Source of the DNA: Afifella pfennigii DSM 17143
GTDB taxonomy: Bacteria > Pseudomonadota > Alphaproteobacteria > Rhizobiales > Afifellaceae
Length of the DNA stretch: 64,000 nt
Assembly: GCF_000688515.1 (NCBI RefSeq)
Contig: NZ_JHZK01000009.1
Coordinates: forward strand, 1 to 64,000
Reading direction: 5' to 3'
The notes under the pieces were generated by a model. The model did not search any database, was not told the origin of the DNA, and was given only the letters and a program-made list of their open reading frames with translations. The translations under genes and the position numbers were made by a program. This document shows, piece by piece, positions 25,535-34,989 of the stretch (position 1 is its first letter; every line of letters starts with the position of its first letter).

Positions 25535-26287
25535 ATGGTCGCACGCGATGGAAGCTGCCTCATCCGCAAGATCTCTCACTATCTTGATCTCACCGAGGAC
25601 GAGAAGCGCCTGCTCGCCAGGCTGGAGGAGACGAGCCGCAAGCTGCGCCGCGACGAGATCCTGATCGAGGAGGACGGCGAGCTGCGCGAGATGTTCGTCG
25701 TCAGCGAGGGCTGGCTCTACACCTACACCCATACCCTCGACGGGCGCCGGCAGGTCTTTGAGGTGCATTTTCCCGGCGATATCGTCGGCGCCAGCCAAGC
25801 GCCGTTCGAGCGCATCGGCTATGGCGTCGCCGCCGCGACGGAGGCGATCGTCTGCCCGTTTCCCAAGCGCAGCCTCAATGCGATCTTCTCGCGCTCTCCG
25901 GCCCTGACAGCGCTTTTCTACGCTTTTGCCGTGCTCGACCACGCCACCATCCTGGATCGGCTGCGTGCCACCGGGCGCATGGGCGCGGCCGAACGCGTGC
26001 TTCTGGTTCTTCTGCAATGCCTCGCCCGGCTGCGCATCACCGACCCCGACAGGCAGGACGGGCTGGACATGCCGCTCCGCCAGGAACTGATTGGCGACAT
26101 GGTTGGCCTCAGCAATATCTCCGTCAGCCACGCCCTTAAGGAGCTGGCCCAAGCGGGGCTGATTGAGCGCGATGCGCGCCATTTCAGCTTTCCCGATTTG
26201 CAGCGCGCCCAGACGCAGATCGATTTTTCCGACCGCTATTACGCCATCGATACGAGCTGGTTCCCGCGCCAATGGGAGATTGCTTAA
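25535..26287 (+). CDS. Crp/Fnr-family regulator without iron-sulphur cysteines
   Basis: A 250-residue protein with an effector beta roll (about residues 20-130), a dimer helix and a winged helix-turn-helix (about 170-225, ELIGDMVGLSNISVSHALKEL). The FNR-type N-terminal cysteine cluster is missing and the recognition helix reads SVSHAL instead of ETVSR, so it should not bind the same TTGAT sites as FnrL. The inducer is unknown. It is divergent from the HWE kinase and followed by two further regulators. Confidence 0.85.
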   Translation: MVARDGSCLIRKISHYLDLTEDEKRLLARLEETSRKLRRDEILIEEDGELREMFVVSEGWLYTYTHTLDGRRQVFEVHFPGDIVGASQAPFERIGYGVAAATEAIVCPFPKRSLNAIFSRSPALTALFYAFAVLDHATILDRLRATGRMGAAERVLLVLLQCLARLRITDPDRQDGLDMPLRQELIGDMVGLSNISVSHALKELAQAGLIERDARHFSFPDLQRAQTQIDFSDRYYAIDTSWFPRQWEIA

Positions 26288-26297
26288 GCTAGTTTAA
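26284..26297. promoter_or_regulatory. Imperfect dyad upstream of the MarR gene
   Basis: TTAAGCTAGTTTAA is a near-palindrome with one mismatched pair, overlapping the stop of the Crp/Fnr gene and about 77 bases before the MarR start. It could be an operator for the MarR or Rrf2 regulator; this is weak. Confidence 0.3.
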
Positions 26298-26373
26298 TGC
26301 GCTCGCCGCCGCCGCGCCGCATCGACATAGGCCGTTAACAGCGACCGATCGCGGGCAAATAAAGGCGGCAGAG

Positions 26374-26874
26374 GTGGAACTGACAAGCGACAAGGAGACG
26401 AAGGGATGCGGCGAACGCCCTGCCGCGAAGGCGGCGCCGGGCGATGGTGCTGCCGCCATCCGTTCTGTGGCTCGGACGGCCAAGCTTTGCCGTGCCTATC
26501 TCGGCATCGAGCTCGCCCGCATCGGGCTGCATCCTGGACAGGATACGCTGCTATGGGCGCTCCGCGATGGCGCCAACTCGCCGGGGCGGCTTGCGCTCAC
26601 GCTTCAGGTGCGTCCGCCGACCGTCAGCAAGATGCTCGATCGCCTTGCCGCGCGCGGCTTTGTACGCCGCGATTGCGATCCGGCCGATAGCCGGCGTAAC
26701 ACCGTGCATCTGACCGACAAGGGCGTGACGACGCTCGCGGCCGTCGACGAGGCCTGGGCAAGGCTCGCCGACATTGCCGGGCACGGCCTTTCTCAAAAAG
26801 AGATCGTCGACGCGCTGCGGGCGCTTGAGGCCTTCGAGGCCAATCTTTCGCGCGCCCTCAGCCGCATGCGCTGA
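26374..26874 (+). CDS. MarR-family transcriptional regulator
   Basis: A 166-residue protein with a winged helix-turn-helix: LALTLQVRPPTVSKMLDRL followed by the wing RDCDPADSRRNTVHLTDKG, which is the classic MarR D-X-R-D-like segment. MarR proteins usually repress neighbouring genes and release DNA on binding small aromatic or oxidant ligands. The start is a GTG; the first 28 residues are low-complexity and may not be translated. It lies between a Crp/Fnr and an Rrf2 gene, opposite an RND efflux operon that any of the three may control. Confidence 0.85.
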   Translation: MELTSDKETKGCGERPAAKAAPGDGAAAIRSVARTAKLCRAYLGIELARIGLHPGQDTLLWALRDGANSPGRLALTLQVRPPTVSKMLDRLAARGFVRRDCDPADSRRNTVHLTDKGVTTLAAVDEAWARLADIAGHGLSQKEIVDALRALEAFEANLSRALSRMR

Positions 26875-27022
26875 GCCCCGCTCGAAGCGCCGCGCCGACG
26901 CGGGCGGCCACGCCTTGCCTCGCTTGCGAAACCGTGCCGTTGACGCCACGCGGGCCCGCGGCGTATTTCTGCCGTACTGGCATGCCACATCAAGGCCAGC
27001 CCCGAGGGATTTGAGGAGCAAG

Positions 27023-27502
27023 ATGCGCCTCACCAAGCAGACGAGCCAAGCCCTGCGCATTCTCCTGCATTGCGCGCGCATCGGCCAGCTCACCAATGCA
27101 GGCGAGATCGCCCGCACGACATTGATCACCGAGCACAACGTCGCCAAGCTGGTGGCGCTGCTCGTTCAGGGCGGCTTCCTGCAGACCATGCGCGGCCGCA
27201 CGGGCGGTGTGCGCCTCGCCCGCCCGCCGCAGGAGATCAATCTCGGCGAGGTGGTGCGCCTGACCGAAGCGACCTCCATGGAAGCGGACTGCTTCGGCGA
27301 ACCGATCGACTGCTCCATCCGTCCGCTCTCGCCGGTCAACCGCATCTTCAGCCAGGCCGTGAGCGCCTTCACCGAAGTGCTCGACCAGCACACGCTCGCC
27401 GATTTGATGGTCCGCCATCCCGGCCAGAAGGCCGACGAGGAAGGCATGGAGACCGCGCTCGGCCTCGCCGCGACCGGCCTTGGCGAGCGACGGCCGACCT
27501 GA
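27023..27502 (+). CDS. Rrf2-family transcriptional regulator
   Basis: A 160-residue protein starting MRLTKQTSQALRILLHCA, the usual Rrf2 start with a winged helix-turn-helix (about residues 10-60). A GAGGAG ribosome site precedes the ATG. The cluster-binding region holds only two cysteines, C-X6-C in EADCFGEPIDC, where IscR and NsrR have three, so a nitric-oxide or iron-sulphur sensing role is uncertain. It lies 148 bases after the MarR gene and faces the RND operon. NsrR-like function is the nearest known alternative. Confidence 0.83.
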   Translation: MRLTKQTSQALRILLHCARIGQLTNAGEIARTTLITEHNVAKLVALLVQGGFLQTMRGRTGGVRLARPPQEINLGEVVRLTEATSMEADCFGEPIDCSIRPLSPVNRIFSQAVSAFTEVLDQHTLADLMVRHPGQKADEEGMETALGLAATGLGERRPT

Positions 27503-27555
27503 CATCGCCATCCGGGCCGCTGCAACGCCGCCTGCGGCAGGGCTTCAGTTCATCT

Positions 27556-30500
27556 TCAGCCTGCGATGCCCTTCGGCCGCGAGGGAAGCTCCGCCGCCAG
27601 GCGCTTTTCCACCGCGCCCCGCGGTTCGGTGAAACGGGCGAGAAGGTCGTAGAGGACCGGCGTCACCACCAGGGTCAAGACCGAGGCGAGCGCCAGGCCG
27701 CCGATGACGACGGTGCCGATGGCTACCCGGCTTTCCGCGCCGGCGCCGGAGGCGAGCACCAGCGGCACGGCGCCTAGGATGGTGGAGATGACCGTCATCA
27801 CGATCGGCCTGAAGCGCAAGATAGAAGCCTCGATCACCGCCTCGCGCACGGACCGCCCCTCGTCGCGTAGCTGATTGGCGAATTCCACGATCAAAATGCC
27901 GTTCTTGGCCATCAGCCCGATCAGGAGAATGATGCCGATCTGGCTGTAGATGTTGAGCGACAGGCCGGCGAGGAAGAGCGCATAGAGCGCGCCGGCGAGC
28001 GCCAAGGGCACCGACAGCATGATGACGAAGGGATGCACGAAGCTCTCGAACTGCGCCGCCAGCACCAGGAAGACGATGAGCACGGCGAGCCCGAAGGTCA
28101 CTGCGACGCCCCCGGATGTCTCCAAATATTGCTGCGACTGGCCGGAGAAGGCGATCTTGGCTTCCGGCGGAAGCGTCTCGGCCGCCGCCTCGCGGATGAA
28201 GTCGATGGCCGAGCCGAGATCGTAGCCCTCCGCCAGCGCCGCCTCCAGGGTGATGGAAGGCAGGCGGTCGTAGCGGTTCAGCTCCGGCGCGGCGGCGCGC
28301 TCTGAAAGCCGCGTCAGCGCCACCAGCGGCACCAGGGTCTCGCCGTCGCCGGCGCGCACGAACATGTTGCCGATATCGCTGGGGGTCTGCCGGTCATCGG
28401 CCTGCGCCTGCAGGATCACCGGGTATTCGCGGCCGCGATCGACGAAGGTCGAGACCTCGCGCGAGGCGAGCATGGTTTGCAGCGTCTGCGCCACCGCCTC
28501 CACGGAGATGCCGAGATCGTCCAGCTTCTCGCGATCGAGGGCGATGTCGATTTGCGACTGGTTCTCTTCAAAATCGATCTCCGGATTGCGCAATCCGGGA
28601 TTTTCCTGCGCCTTCTCCAGCAGCGCGTAGGTCCATTCCTTGACGCTTTCGAAATCGGGCCCGCCGATCACCACCGAAAGCGGCGTGCGGTTGCCCCTGA
28701 GTCCGAGCCCTGAGGGCGTCACCGGAAAGCCGCGCGCCCCGATCACCTTTTCCACCGAAGGAATGATCTGACGCTGGATGTCGGTATGGCTCGCCTCGCG
28801 CTCCTCCCACGGCGCCAGCCGCACGATGACGAAGGCGCGGTAGGGCCGCCCCCAGGAGCCGACGATGGAATAGACCGTCCTCGCCTCGCCGCTTTCCAGA
28901 AGCGGCATCAGCTCATCCTCCAGGATCCGCACTTCCTGATCGGTATAGGTGACGGTGGAGCCCTGCGGCGAGGTCAGCGGGATGAAGATGATGCCGCGGT
29001 CTTCCGAAGGCGAGAGCTCGCGCGGCAGTTCCTGATAGAGCGCGATGCCGCCCCCGGCGATGGCAACCGCCACGGTGAGGACGACGAGCGGCATGTTGAG
29101 CGCTCGGGTGAGCACCGCCCTGTAGGCCTGACGGAAGCGCGAGGGACGCGGCGGCGTGCCGTCCTCGCCGGTGCCGCGATGGCGTCTCAGCAGGCGCGAG
29201 GCCAGCACCGGGCACAGCGACAGCGCCACGAAGGTGGAGATGGCGACCGCGCTCGCCATGACGAAGCCGAACTCGGTGAAGAGCCGGCCCGCCTGCCCCT
29301 CCAGGAAGGAGATCGGCACGAAGACGGCAATGAGGGTGAGCGAGGTGGCGATGACGGCGAAGGTGACCTGACGCGCGCCGAGGAAGCTCGCCACCATGGG
29401 CGGCTCTCCCTCATCGATGCGCCGCTGGATGTTCTCCAGAACGACGATGGCGTCGTCGACGACCAAGCCAATCGCCAAGAGCAGGGCGAGCAGGGTCAGG
29501 ACGTTGATGGAAAAGCCCAGCGCCGAGATGAGGATGAAGCAGCCGATGAGCGACACCGGTATCGTCACCGCCGGCACCAGGGTGGCTCTGACCGACATCA
29601 GGAAGAGCAGGATGACGAGCACGACGAGCACCAGCGAGATGGCGAGCGCCGTCAGGACTTCGCGGATGGAGGCGCCGATGAAGACCGCATCGTCCGATCC
29701 GACGGTGATCTCCATGCCGTCGGGCAAGGTTGGGCGAATGCGCTCAAGCTCTTCCGTCACCGCGCGCGAGATGGCGATGGTGTTGGCCTGCGATTGCCGG
29801 GAGATGCCGAGGCCGACCGCTTCCACGCCGTTGGCGCGCACCAGCGTATTCTCGTCCTCCACCCCGAGCGCCACCCGCGCCACGTCCTTGAGGCGCACCG
29901 GATAGCCCGCCACCCGATCGACGACGATATTGGAAAAGGCGTCGACATCGGCGAGGCGGCTGTCGATGCGCACCGCCAGCATGCGGCTGCGCGATTCCAC
30001 GTCGCCGGCCGGCAGCTCGACATTGTTGCGGCGAATGGCGGCTTCCACATCGGCCACCGTCAGGTTGCGCGCCGCCAGCGCCTCGCGGTCGAGCCAGATG
30101 CGGATGGCGTAGCGCCGCTCACCGAAAATCTCCACATTGGCCACGCCGTCGAGCGTCGCCAGCCGGTCGACCAGGAAGCGGTCGAGATAGTCGGTGATCT
30201 GCGCCGCACTCATGCGCGTGGAGGTGACGGCGAGCCGGATCACCGGATCGGCATCGGCGTCGTTCTTGACCACTTGCGGCTCGTCGACTTCGGCCGGAAG
30301 CTGGCCTCTGACCCGCGCCACCGCGCTCCTGACGTCGTTCGCCGCCTCGTCGATGTCGCGCCCGATGATGAATTCCACCGTGGTGCGGCTGCGCCCGCGC
30401 CGGCTCTGGGAGCTGATCGACTTGACCCCGGAAATGCCGGCCACCGCCCCCTCGATGGTCTCGGTGATGTCGGTATCGATGATTTCCGGCGCTGCGCCGG

Positions 30501-30654
30501 CATAGGCCGTGGTGATGGTGACGACCGCCGTGTCGACATCGGGCAATTCGCGCACCGGGATGGAAAGCAGCGCCGCCAGCCCGAAGACCACGATGAGGAT
30601 GGAGGCGACCGCCGCCAGCACCGGCCGCTTGATGGAGATGTCCGATAAGATCAT
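27556..30654 (-). CDS. RND efflux pump inner-membrane protein (AcrB/HAE1 type)
   Basis: A 1032-residue protein with twelve predicted membrane helices and two large periplasmic loops, the AcrB/MexB plan. The proton-relay Asp pair appears in LVVDDAIVVLENI and the Lys in GLMAKNGILIVEF. RND pumps of this type export drugs, solvents or metabolites with a membrane fusion protein and an outer-membrane channel. The start overlaps the adaptor gene stop by four bases. No TolC-like gene is adjacent, so it probably uses a shared channel. Substrate unknown. Confidence 0.93.
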   Translation of the reverse strand: MILSDISIKRPVLAAVASILIVVFGLAALLSIPVRELPDVDTAVVTITTAYAGAAPEIIDTDITETIEGAVAGISGVKSISSQSRRGRSRTTVEFIIGRDIDEAANDVRSAVARVRGQLPAEVDEPQVVKNDADADPVIRLAVTSTRMSAAQITDYLDRFLVDRLATLDGVANVEIFGERRYAIRIWLDREALAARNLTVADVEAAIRRNNVELPAGDVESRSRMLAVRIDSRLADVDAFSNIVVDRVAGYPVRLKDVARVALGVEDENTLVRANGVEAVGLGISRQSQANTIAISRAVTEELERIRPTLPDGMEITVGSDDAVFIGASIREVLTALAISLVLVVLVILLFLMSVRATLVPAVTIPVSLIGCFILISALGFSINVLTLLALLLAIGLVVDDAIVVLENIQRRIDEGEPPMVASFLGARQVTFAVIATSLTLIAVFVPISFLEGQAGRLFTEFGFVMASAVAISTFVALSLCPVLASRLLRRHRGTGEDGTPPRPSRFRQAYRAVLTRALNMPLVVLTVAVAIAGGGIALYQELPRELSPSEDRGIIFIPLTSPQGSTVTYTDQEVRILEDELMPLLESGEARTVYSIVGSWGRPYRAFVIVRLAPWEEREASHTDIQRQIIPSVEKVIGARGFPVTPSGLGLRGNRTPLSVVIGGPDFESVKEWTYALLEKAQENPGLRNPEIDFEENQSQIDIALDREKLDDLGISVEAVAQTLQTMLASREVSTFVDRGREYPVILQAQADDRQTPSDIGNMFVRAGDGETLVPLVALTRLSERAAAPELNRYDRLPSITLEAALAEGYDLGSAIDFIREAAAETLPPEAKIAFSGQSQQYLETSGGVAVTFGLAVLIVFLVLAAQFESFVHPFVIMLSVPLALAGALYALFLAGLSLNIYSQIGIILLIGLMAKNGILIVEFANQLRDEGRSVREAVIEASILRFRPIVMTVISTILGAVPLVLASGAGAESRVAIGTVVIGGLALASVLTLVVTPVLYDLLARFTEPRGAVEKRLAAELPSRPKGIAG

Positions 30655-31763
30655 CCGAAATCGCCGGAGCCGCCCGAAACGGTCGCTGGCTCCGCCTCTT
30701 CGCCGAGGATGTTGATCTGGCTGCCCTCGCGCAGCCGTTGCATGCCGCGGATCACCACCCTTTCGCCGTCCTTGACCCCCTCGGCGATCTCAACCATGCC
30801 GGCATGGCGCTGGCCGGTGACGACCGCGCGCCGACGCGCCGTCTCGCCCTCCGCAACGAAGACGAACGAGCCGGCTCCTTCCGCCGTCACCGCCTCTTCC
30901 GGCACCATGACGACGAGGCGCCGCTCCAACACCACCGCAAGGTTCACGAACATGCCCGCCGGCAGGGCGAGATCCGCATTCGGGATGGAGGCGCGCACCT
31001 TGAAGGAGCGCGAGACGGCGTCGACGCGGCTGTCGATCGCCACCACCTCGCCGGCAAAGCTCTTGCCGGCGAAAGCGGCGCTCTCGGCGATCACCGGCAG
31101 GCCGATTTGCACCTCGCCGAACACCGTCTCCGGCAGCGCGAACTCTACCTCCACGACCGAAAGATCGTCGAGCGTCGTGATCACCGTGGAATCGTCCACC
31201 CGCGCCCCCAGATCGACCCGCTTCAGGCCGGTAACGCCGGCAAAGGGCGCGCGCACGACGCGGTCGGCGAGACGGCGCTCGGCCCGTTCCAGCTCCGCCT
31301 CGGCGGTAATTCTGGCGGCGGTGAGCTGATCGACCGTCGCCTCCGTGACGGCTCTCGACTGGCGCAACGATTCGGCACGCTCCAGCGCCAGCTGTGCCTC
31401 GCGCAGCTTGGCCTTAGCCTCCTTCACATCGGCGTTCTCGATATCGTCATCGAGGCGTAGGAGCGGCTCTCCCCCGTGCACCTTCTGCCCGGCCGCGAAG
31501 CTCTGCTCCACGATCCGGCCGGAGGCGAGCGGCACGATCTCCACCGAGCGCAGCGCCCGCGTCGTGCCGACGGCCTCCAAGGTGCGCTCGATCTCAAGCT
31601 CCTTGGCAAGCGCCGTCTCCACCGCGATGGCGGCAGGCCCGCGCGCGGCGTTCGCATCTGGAGCGGAGTTTTCCGGCTGCAGCCACAGTTGCAGGGCTTG
31701 ATAGCCGCCAAACAGCAAGAGTGCGGCGACCACGATTCCGATCGCCTGCTTCACAAAAGACAA
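30651..31763 (-). CDS. RND periplasmic adaptor (membrane fusion protein)
   Basis: About 371 residues: an N-terminal membrane anchor (about 6-26), a split barrel-sandwich (lipoyl-like) domain, a coiled hairpin (about 95-165, rich in Glu, Arg and Ala) and a beta-barrel domain. It links the RND pump to an outer-membrane channel. The track of open frame reaches 31808, but both candidate starts are TTG; I prefer the one at 31763 because GGAG lies seven bases before it. The stop overlaps the pump start (ATGA). Confidence 0.88.
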   Translation of the reverse strand: MSFVKQAIGIVVAALLLFGGYQALQLWLQPENSAPDANAARGPAAIAVETALAKELEIERTLEAVGTTRALRSVEIVPLASGRIVEQSFAAGQKVHGGEPLLRLDDDIENADVKEAKAKLREAQLALERAESLRQSRAVTEATVDQLTAARITAEAELERAERRLADRVVRAPFAGVTGLKRVDLGARVDDSTVITTLDDLSVVEVEFALPETVFGEVQIGLPVIAESAAFAGKSFAGEVVAIDSRVDAVSRSFKVRASIPNADLALPAGMFVNLAVVLERRLVVMVPEEAVTAEGAGSFVFVAEGETARRRAVVTGQRHAGMVEIAEGVKDGERVVIRGMQRLREGSQINILGEEAEPATVSGGSGDFG

Positions 31764-31911
31764 ATGTGGTACTCCGTGAGCAACGGGCGCCCGCGCCAAA
31801 GGCGGCAAGGCCTTGCGCTAAATCCCGGCGCGCATCTTAGCGGTGGCGGATGAAAGGGCGACTTACTTTTTCGTCAGCTTGCAGACCATCTGCCGCATCC
31901 GCCGACGCGGT

Positions 31912-34431
31912 TCAGCCCGCTTGCATCCCCAGATCGCGCAGCGCCGCATCGAGGCTGTGCCCGTCATAAGGCTTGGCAAGCACGCGGATGCGCGGATCTC
32001 CCTGATGCTCGGCGACCAACTCGGAGGTGGAATGCCCGGTGGCGAAGATGATCGGCAGGTCGGGCCGAATGGCGCGCAAACGTCGCACCAGATCCGCCCC
32101 GTCCGCATCCGGCAGGCCGATATCGACCATGATCGCGCCGAACCGTTCCGGCGCCTCGCCGAATTTGCGCAAAGCCTCTTCCGCGCTCACCGCCGTCTCG
32201 GCGGAGTGGCCGAGCTCCTCCAACAGGTCGGTGGCCAGGATAGAGATCAACACCTCGTCCTCCACGATCAGGACGGAACGCGGTTCGGCCACGTCATCCA
32301 CCTCCTTGTCGGCCTGATTAAGAAGCGCGCTGACGCGAGCGGCAAGCTCGGCGTTCTCAAATGGCTTGCGCAGGATTTCCGCGTCCGCGGGAAGGCCGCC
32401 TTCATCAACGGCGAAGAGGTTATGCGCATAGGCCGTGGTGAACAACACCGATAGGTCGGGACGGAGCGCCACGGCGGCCTCGGCGAGCTCGCGTCCGTTG
32501 AGCCCGCCCGGCAGTCCGACATCGGTGAACAGGAGGTCGATCCGTGCGCTTTCGCGCATCACGCCGAGCGCCTCTTCGCCGTCCGCCACGGCGATGACGG
32601 AGTAGCCGAGCTCTTCCAGGAGCGAGGCGGAATAGCGGCGCACATCTTCATCGTCCTCCACGACGAGGATGGTTCGGCAGCGCCATTCCTGAGCCAGGGT
32701 GGGCGCCTCCGGAACCGTTCTTGCCGGCACCTCCGCCGGCATGTCCTGCGAGCGGCGCAGGAAAAGGCAGACCTCCGTGCCTTCGCCGAGCGTCGAGTCC
32801 AGCGTGATCCCGCCGTCCGATTGCTTCAGGAAGCCGTAGACCTGGGACAAGCCGAGACCGGTGCCAGCGCCGATTTCCTTGGTGGTGAAGAAGGGATCGA
32901 ACGCCTGCTGCAGGGTCTCCTCGCTCATGCCTTCGCCGGTGTCGGTGACGCAGATGCAGACATAATCGCCGGCCCCCATATCCGGGTCGAGGTCGGCGGC
33001 ACGCGGCTCGCCGACGGAGCGGTTGACCGTCTGAATGGTCAACACGCCGCCCTCTGGCATGGCGTCTCTGGCATTGACGGCCAGATTGAGGATGGCGCTC
33101 TCCAGATGGTTCGCATCGGCGATGATCGGCCAGGCGTCCTCGGCCAGATCGGTGCGCAGCTCGATGGTCTCGCCGAGCGTGCGGCGCAACAGATCGACCA
33201 TCTCCAGGACCAGCCGGTTGGGATCGATCGGCTGCGGCTTCAAAGGCTGCCGGCGGGCAAACGCGAGCAGCCGCTCCGTCAGCGTCGCCGCTCTTTGCGC
33301 TCCGCGCATGGCGTTCTTGGCCGCGCTCCTGACCCGCTCCAGGTCGATCTCCTTCTTGTCCAGCCGGCGCAGCAGCGATTCCAGATTGCCCGAAATGACC
33401 GTGAGGAGGTTGTTGAAATCGTGCGCCACGCCGCCAGTGAGCTGTCCGATCGCCTCCATCTTCTGCGCCTGCCGCAGCGCTTCCTCGGCCTGCTGGCGAT
33501 CCGAGATCTCCTCCAAGAGCCGTTCATTGGCGGCTTTCAGCTCGGCGGTTCGCGCATCGACGATCCGCTCCAACTCCTCCTGGCTGCGAGCAAGCGCCTG
33601 ACGGGCGACGATCTGGTCTTCAATATCCGTGCAGGTGCCGAACCAGCGCACGATCTTCCCGCTCGGCTCGTCATAGACGGGCAGGGCGCGCGCCAGCACC
33701 CATCGATAGGCGCCGTCATGGCGGCGAAGACGGTATTCCACCTCGTAGAGCTCGCCCGTGGCGAGCGCGTGCTGCCAACGTGCGCGCACCGCCTCCCGGT
33801 CCTGCGGATGACAGATGGAGGGCCAGTCCTGGCTCTCCGCCAACGCCGGCAGGCCGGTGAAATCGTACCAGCGCTGGTTGAAATAGTCGTGCCGCCCGTC
33901 CGGCAGACTCGACCAGACGATTTGCGGCATGGATTCGGCGATGGCGCGAAATTGCGCCTCGCTGCGCCGCAGCTCCTCCTCCGCCAACTTGCCATCGGAG
34001 ATATCGACGTTGATGCCGGTGTAGCCCAGGAAGGTGCCGCCGGAATCGAAACGCGGCGCGCCTTCGCAGCGATACCAGCGCAAGCGCGCGTCTCGATCCT
34101 TGACGCGCACCTCCGTCTTGAACACCTGACGGGCGGCGAAGGCCGTCATGAAGGCGGCATAGAAGCTCGGCAGATCCTCTGCGATCAACACCCGTTGCCA
34201 GCCATCGCCGAGCATCTCGGTCGCCGGCGCCCCGAAAACGGTCTCGTAATGGCGGTTGGCGAAGATCATGCGGCCTTCCGCGTCACTCACCCAGATGAGC
34301 GCCGGGGCACTGTCGGCAATCCGCCTGAAGCGGGACTCGCTCTCTGCAACGACCACTTGCAGCCTTGACCCTTCCATTCTGGCGCGGCAAGCCGCCTCTG
34401 CCCGATTTCGGCTTGGCGCCTTGCGTGGCAC
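31912..34431 (-). CDS. Hybrid sensor histidine kinase with two PAS and two receiver domains
   Basis: Up to 839 residues and no membrane helix, so it is cytoplasmic. Order: PAS (about 30-150), PAS (about 155-275), coiled coil, HisKA with GQLTGGVAHDFNNLL (His phospho-acceptor, near 335), HATPase with NLAVNARDAMPEGG and DTGEGM, then two receiver domains (about 590-705 with LFTDVGLP, and 715-835 with IMVDIGLPD). Two receivers point to a branched or relayed phosphate. The signal, partner and output are unknown. The first start is a GTG; an ATG 18 codons in (34377) is possible. It is 148 bases upstream of the RND adaptor on the same strand but not clearly co-transcribed. Confidence 0.87.
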   Translation of the reverse strand: MPRKAPSRNRAEAACRARMEGSRLQVVVAESESRFRRIADSAPALIWVSDAEGRMIFANRHYETVFGAPATEMLGDGWQRVLIAEDLPSFYAAFMTAFAARQVFKTEVRVKDRDARLRWYRCEGAPRFDSGGTFLGYTGINVDISDGKLAEEELRRSEAQFRAIAESMPQIVWSSLPDGRHDYFNQRWYDFTGLPALAESQDWPSICHPQDREAVRARWQHALATGELYEVEYRLRRHDGAYRWVLARALPVYDEPSGKIVRWFGTCTDIEDQIVARQALARSQEELERIVDARTAELKAANERLLEEISDRQQAEEALRQAQKMEAIGQLTGGVAHDFNNLLTVISGNLESLLRRLDKKEIDLERVRSAAKNAMRGAQRAATLTERLLAFARRQPLKPQPIDPNRLVLEMVDLLRRTLGETIELRTDLAEDAWPIIADANHLESAILNLAVNARDAMPEGGVLTIQTVNRSVGEPRAADLDPDMGAGDYVCICVTDTGEGMSEETLQQAFDPFFTTKEIGAGTGLGLSQVYGFLKQSDGGITLDSTLGEGTEVCLFLRRSQDMPAEVPARTVPEAPTLAQEWRCRTILVVEDDEDVRRYSASLLEELGYSVIAVADGEEALGVMRESARIDLLFTDVGLPGGLNGRELAEAAVALRPDLSVLFTTAYAHNLFAVDEGGLPADAEILRKPFENAELAARVSALLNQADKEVDDVAEPRSVLIVEDEVLISILATDLLEELGHSAETAVSAEEALRKFGEAPERFGAIMVDIGLPDADGADLVRRLRAIRPDLPIIFATGHSTSELVAEHQGDPRIRVLAKPYDGHSLDAALRDLGMQAG

Positions 34432-34584
34432 CTGTCAACCGCCCGGAGGCGGGCAAGCTTTTTGCCGGCAAAACAGGCTAACGCCGCAGCGCGGGCAAAG
34501 CTCCATCGAGGTGTCGAACCTTGACGAAGGCGGGCAAAAGGCAAATCTCTGCGGCCGACCCAGCCAACAGACCTCAAGACACCC

Positions 34585-34857
34585 ATGGCCAAGACGTGGA
34601 CGAATGCGCCCTCGCCCTGCATCGACGTGTGCAAGTACAAGCGCAAGGGCCGTTGCATCGGCTGCTCGATGACGAAGGAAGAGAAGTCGCTCTTCAAACG
34701 CCTGGATGCAAAGGCCGACAAGAAGGCCTTCTTCCGTGAGCTGGTAGCGCGGCTGGAGCAACAGGGCGGCCTCGCCTTTTGGGCCACCGCCTACCGCAGG
34801 AAATGCGACAAACGCGGCGTCCCTTGTCCGCTCGACAAGCTCACCATGGACGCTTGA
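34585..34857 (+). CDS. Small cysteine-rich DUF1289 protein
   Basis: A 90-residue protein with Cys12, Cys16, Cys24 and Cys27 in the order expected for DUF1289, plus Cys74 and Cys81. The pattern PCIDVCKY followed by CIGC is the family signature and suggests a small iron-sulphur or zinc site. DUF1289 proteins have no confirmed function. It is a single-gene unit, convergent with dps. Confidence 0.8.
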   Translation: MAKTWTNAPSPCIDVCKYKRKGRCIGCSMTKEEKSLFKRLDAKADKKAFFRELVARLEQQGGLAFWATAYRRKCDKRGVPCPLDKLTMDA

Positions 34858-34912
34858 GGCCCGGGCGGGCTTTATGGCGGGTGCCGGCGCCGCCGCTTGG
34901 CGGGTGTCGCGA

Positions 34913-34940
34913 AAGGGCCGGCGCATACGCACCGGCCCTT
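34913..34940. terminator. Bidirectional hairpin between DUF1289 and dps
   Basis: Perfect 9-bp stem (34913-34921 with 34932-34940) with a ten-base loop. On the minus strand it is followed by TTTC, on the plus strand by TTG, so it is a weak terminator that may serve both convergent genes. Confidence 0.55.
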
Positions 34941-34989
34941 GCCTCAATCCCTAAGAGCCCTCGCAGAAACCGCGGCGGCGCGGTACCAG

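Noticed and set aside
27023-27502. NsrR or IscR
   Set aside because: The three-cysteine cluster motif is incomplete (only C-X6-C), so the specific name was not given.
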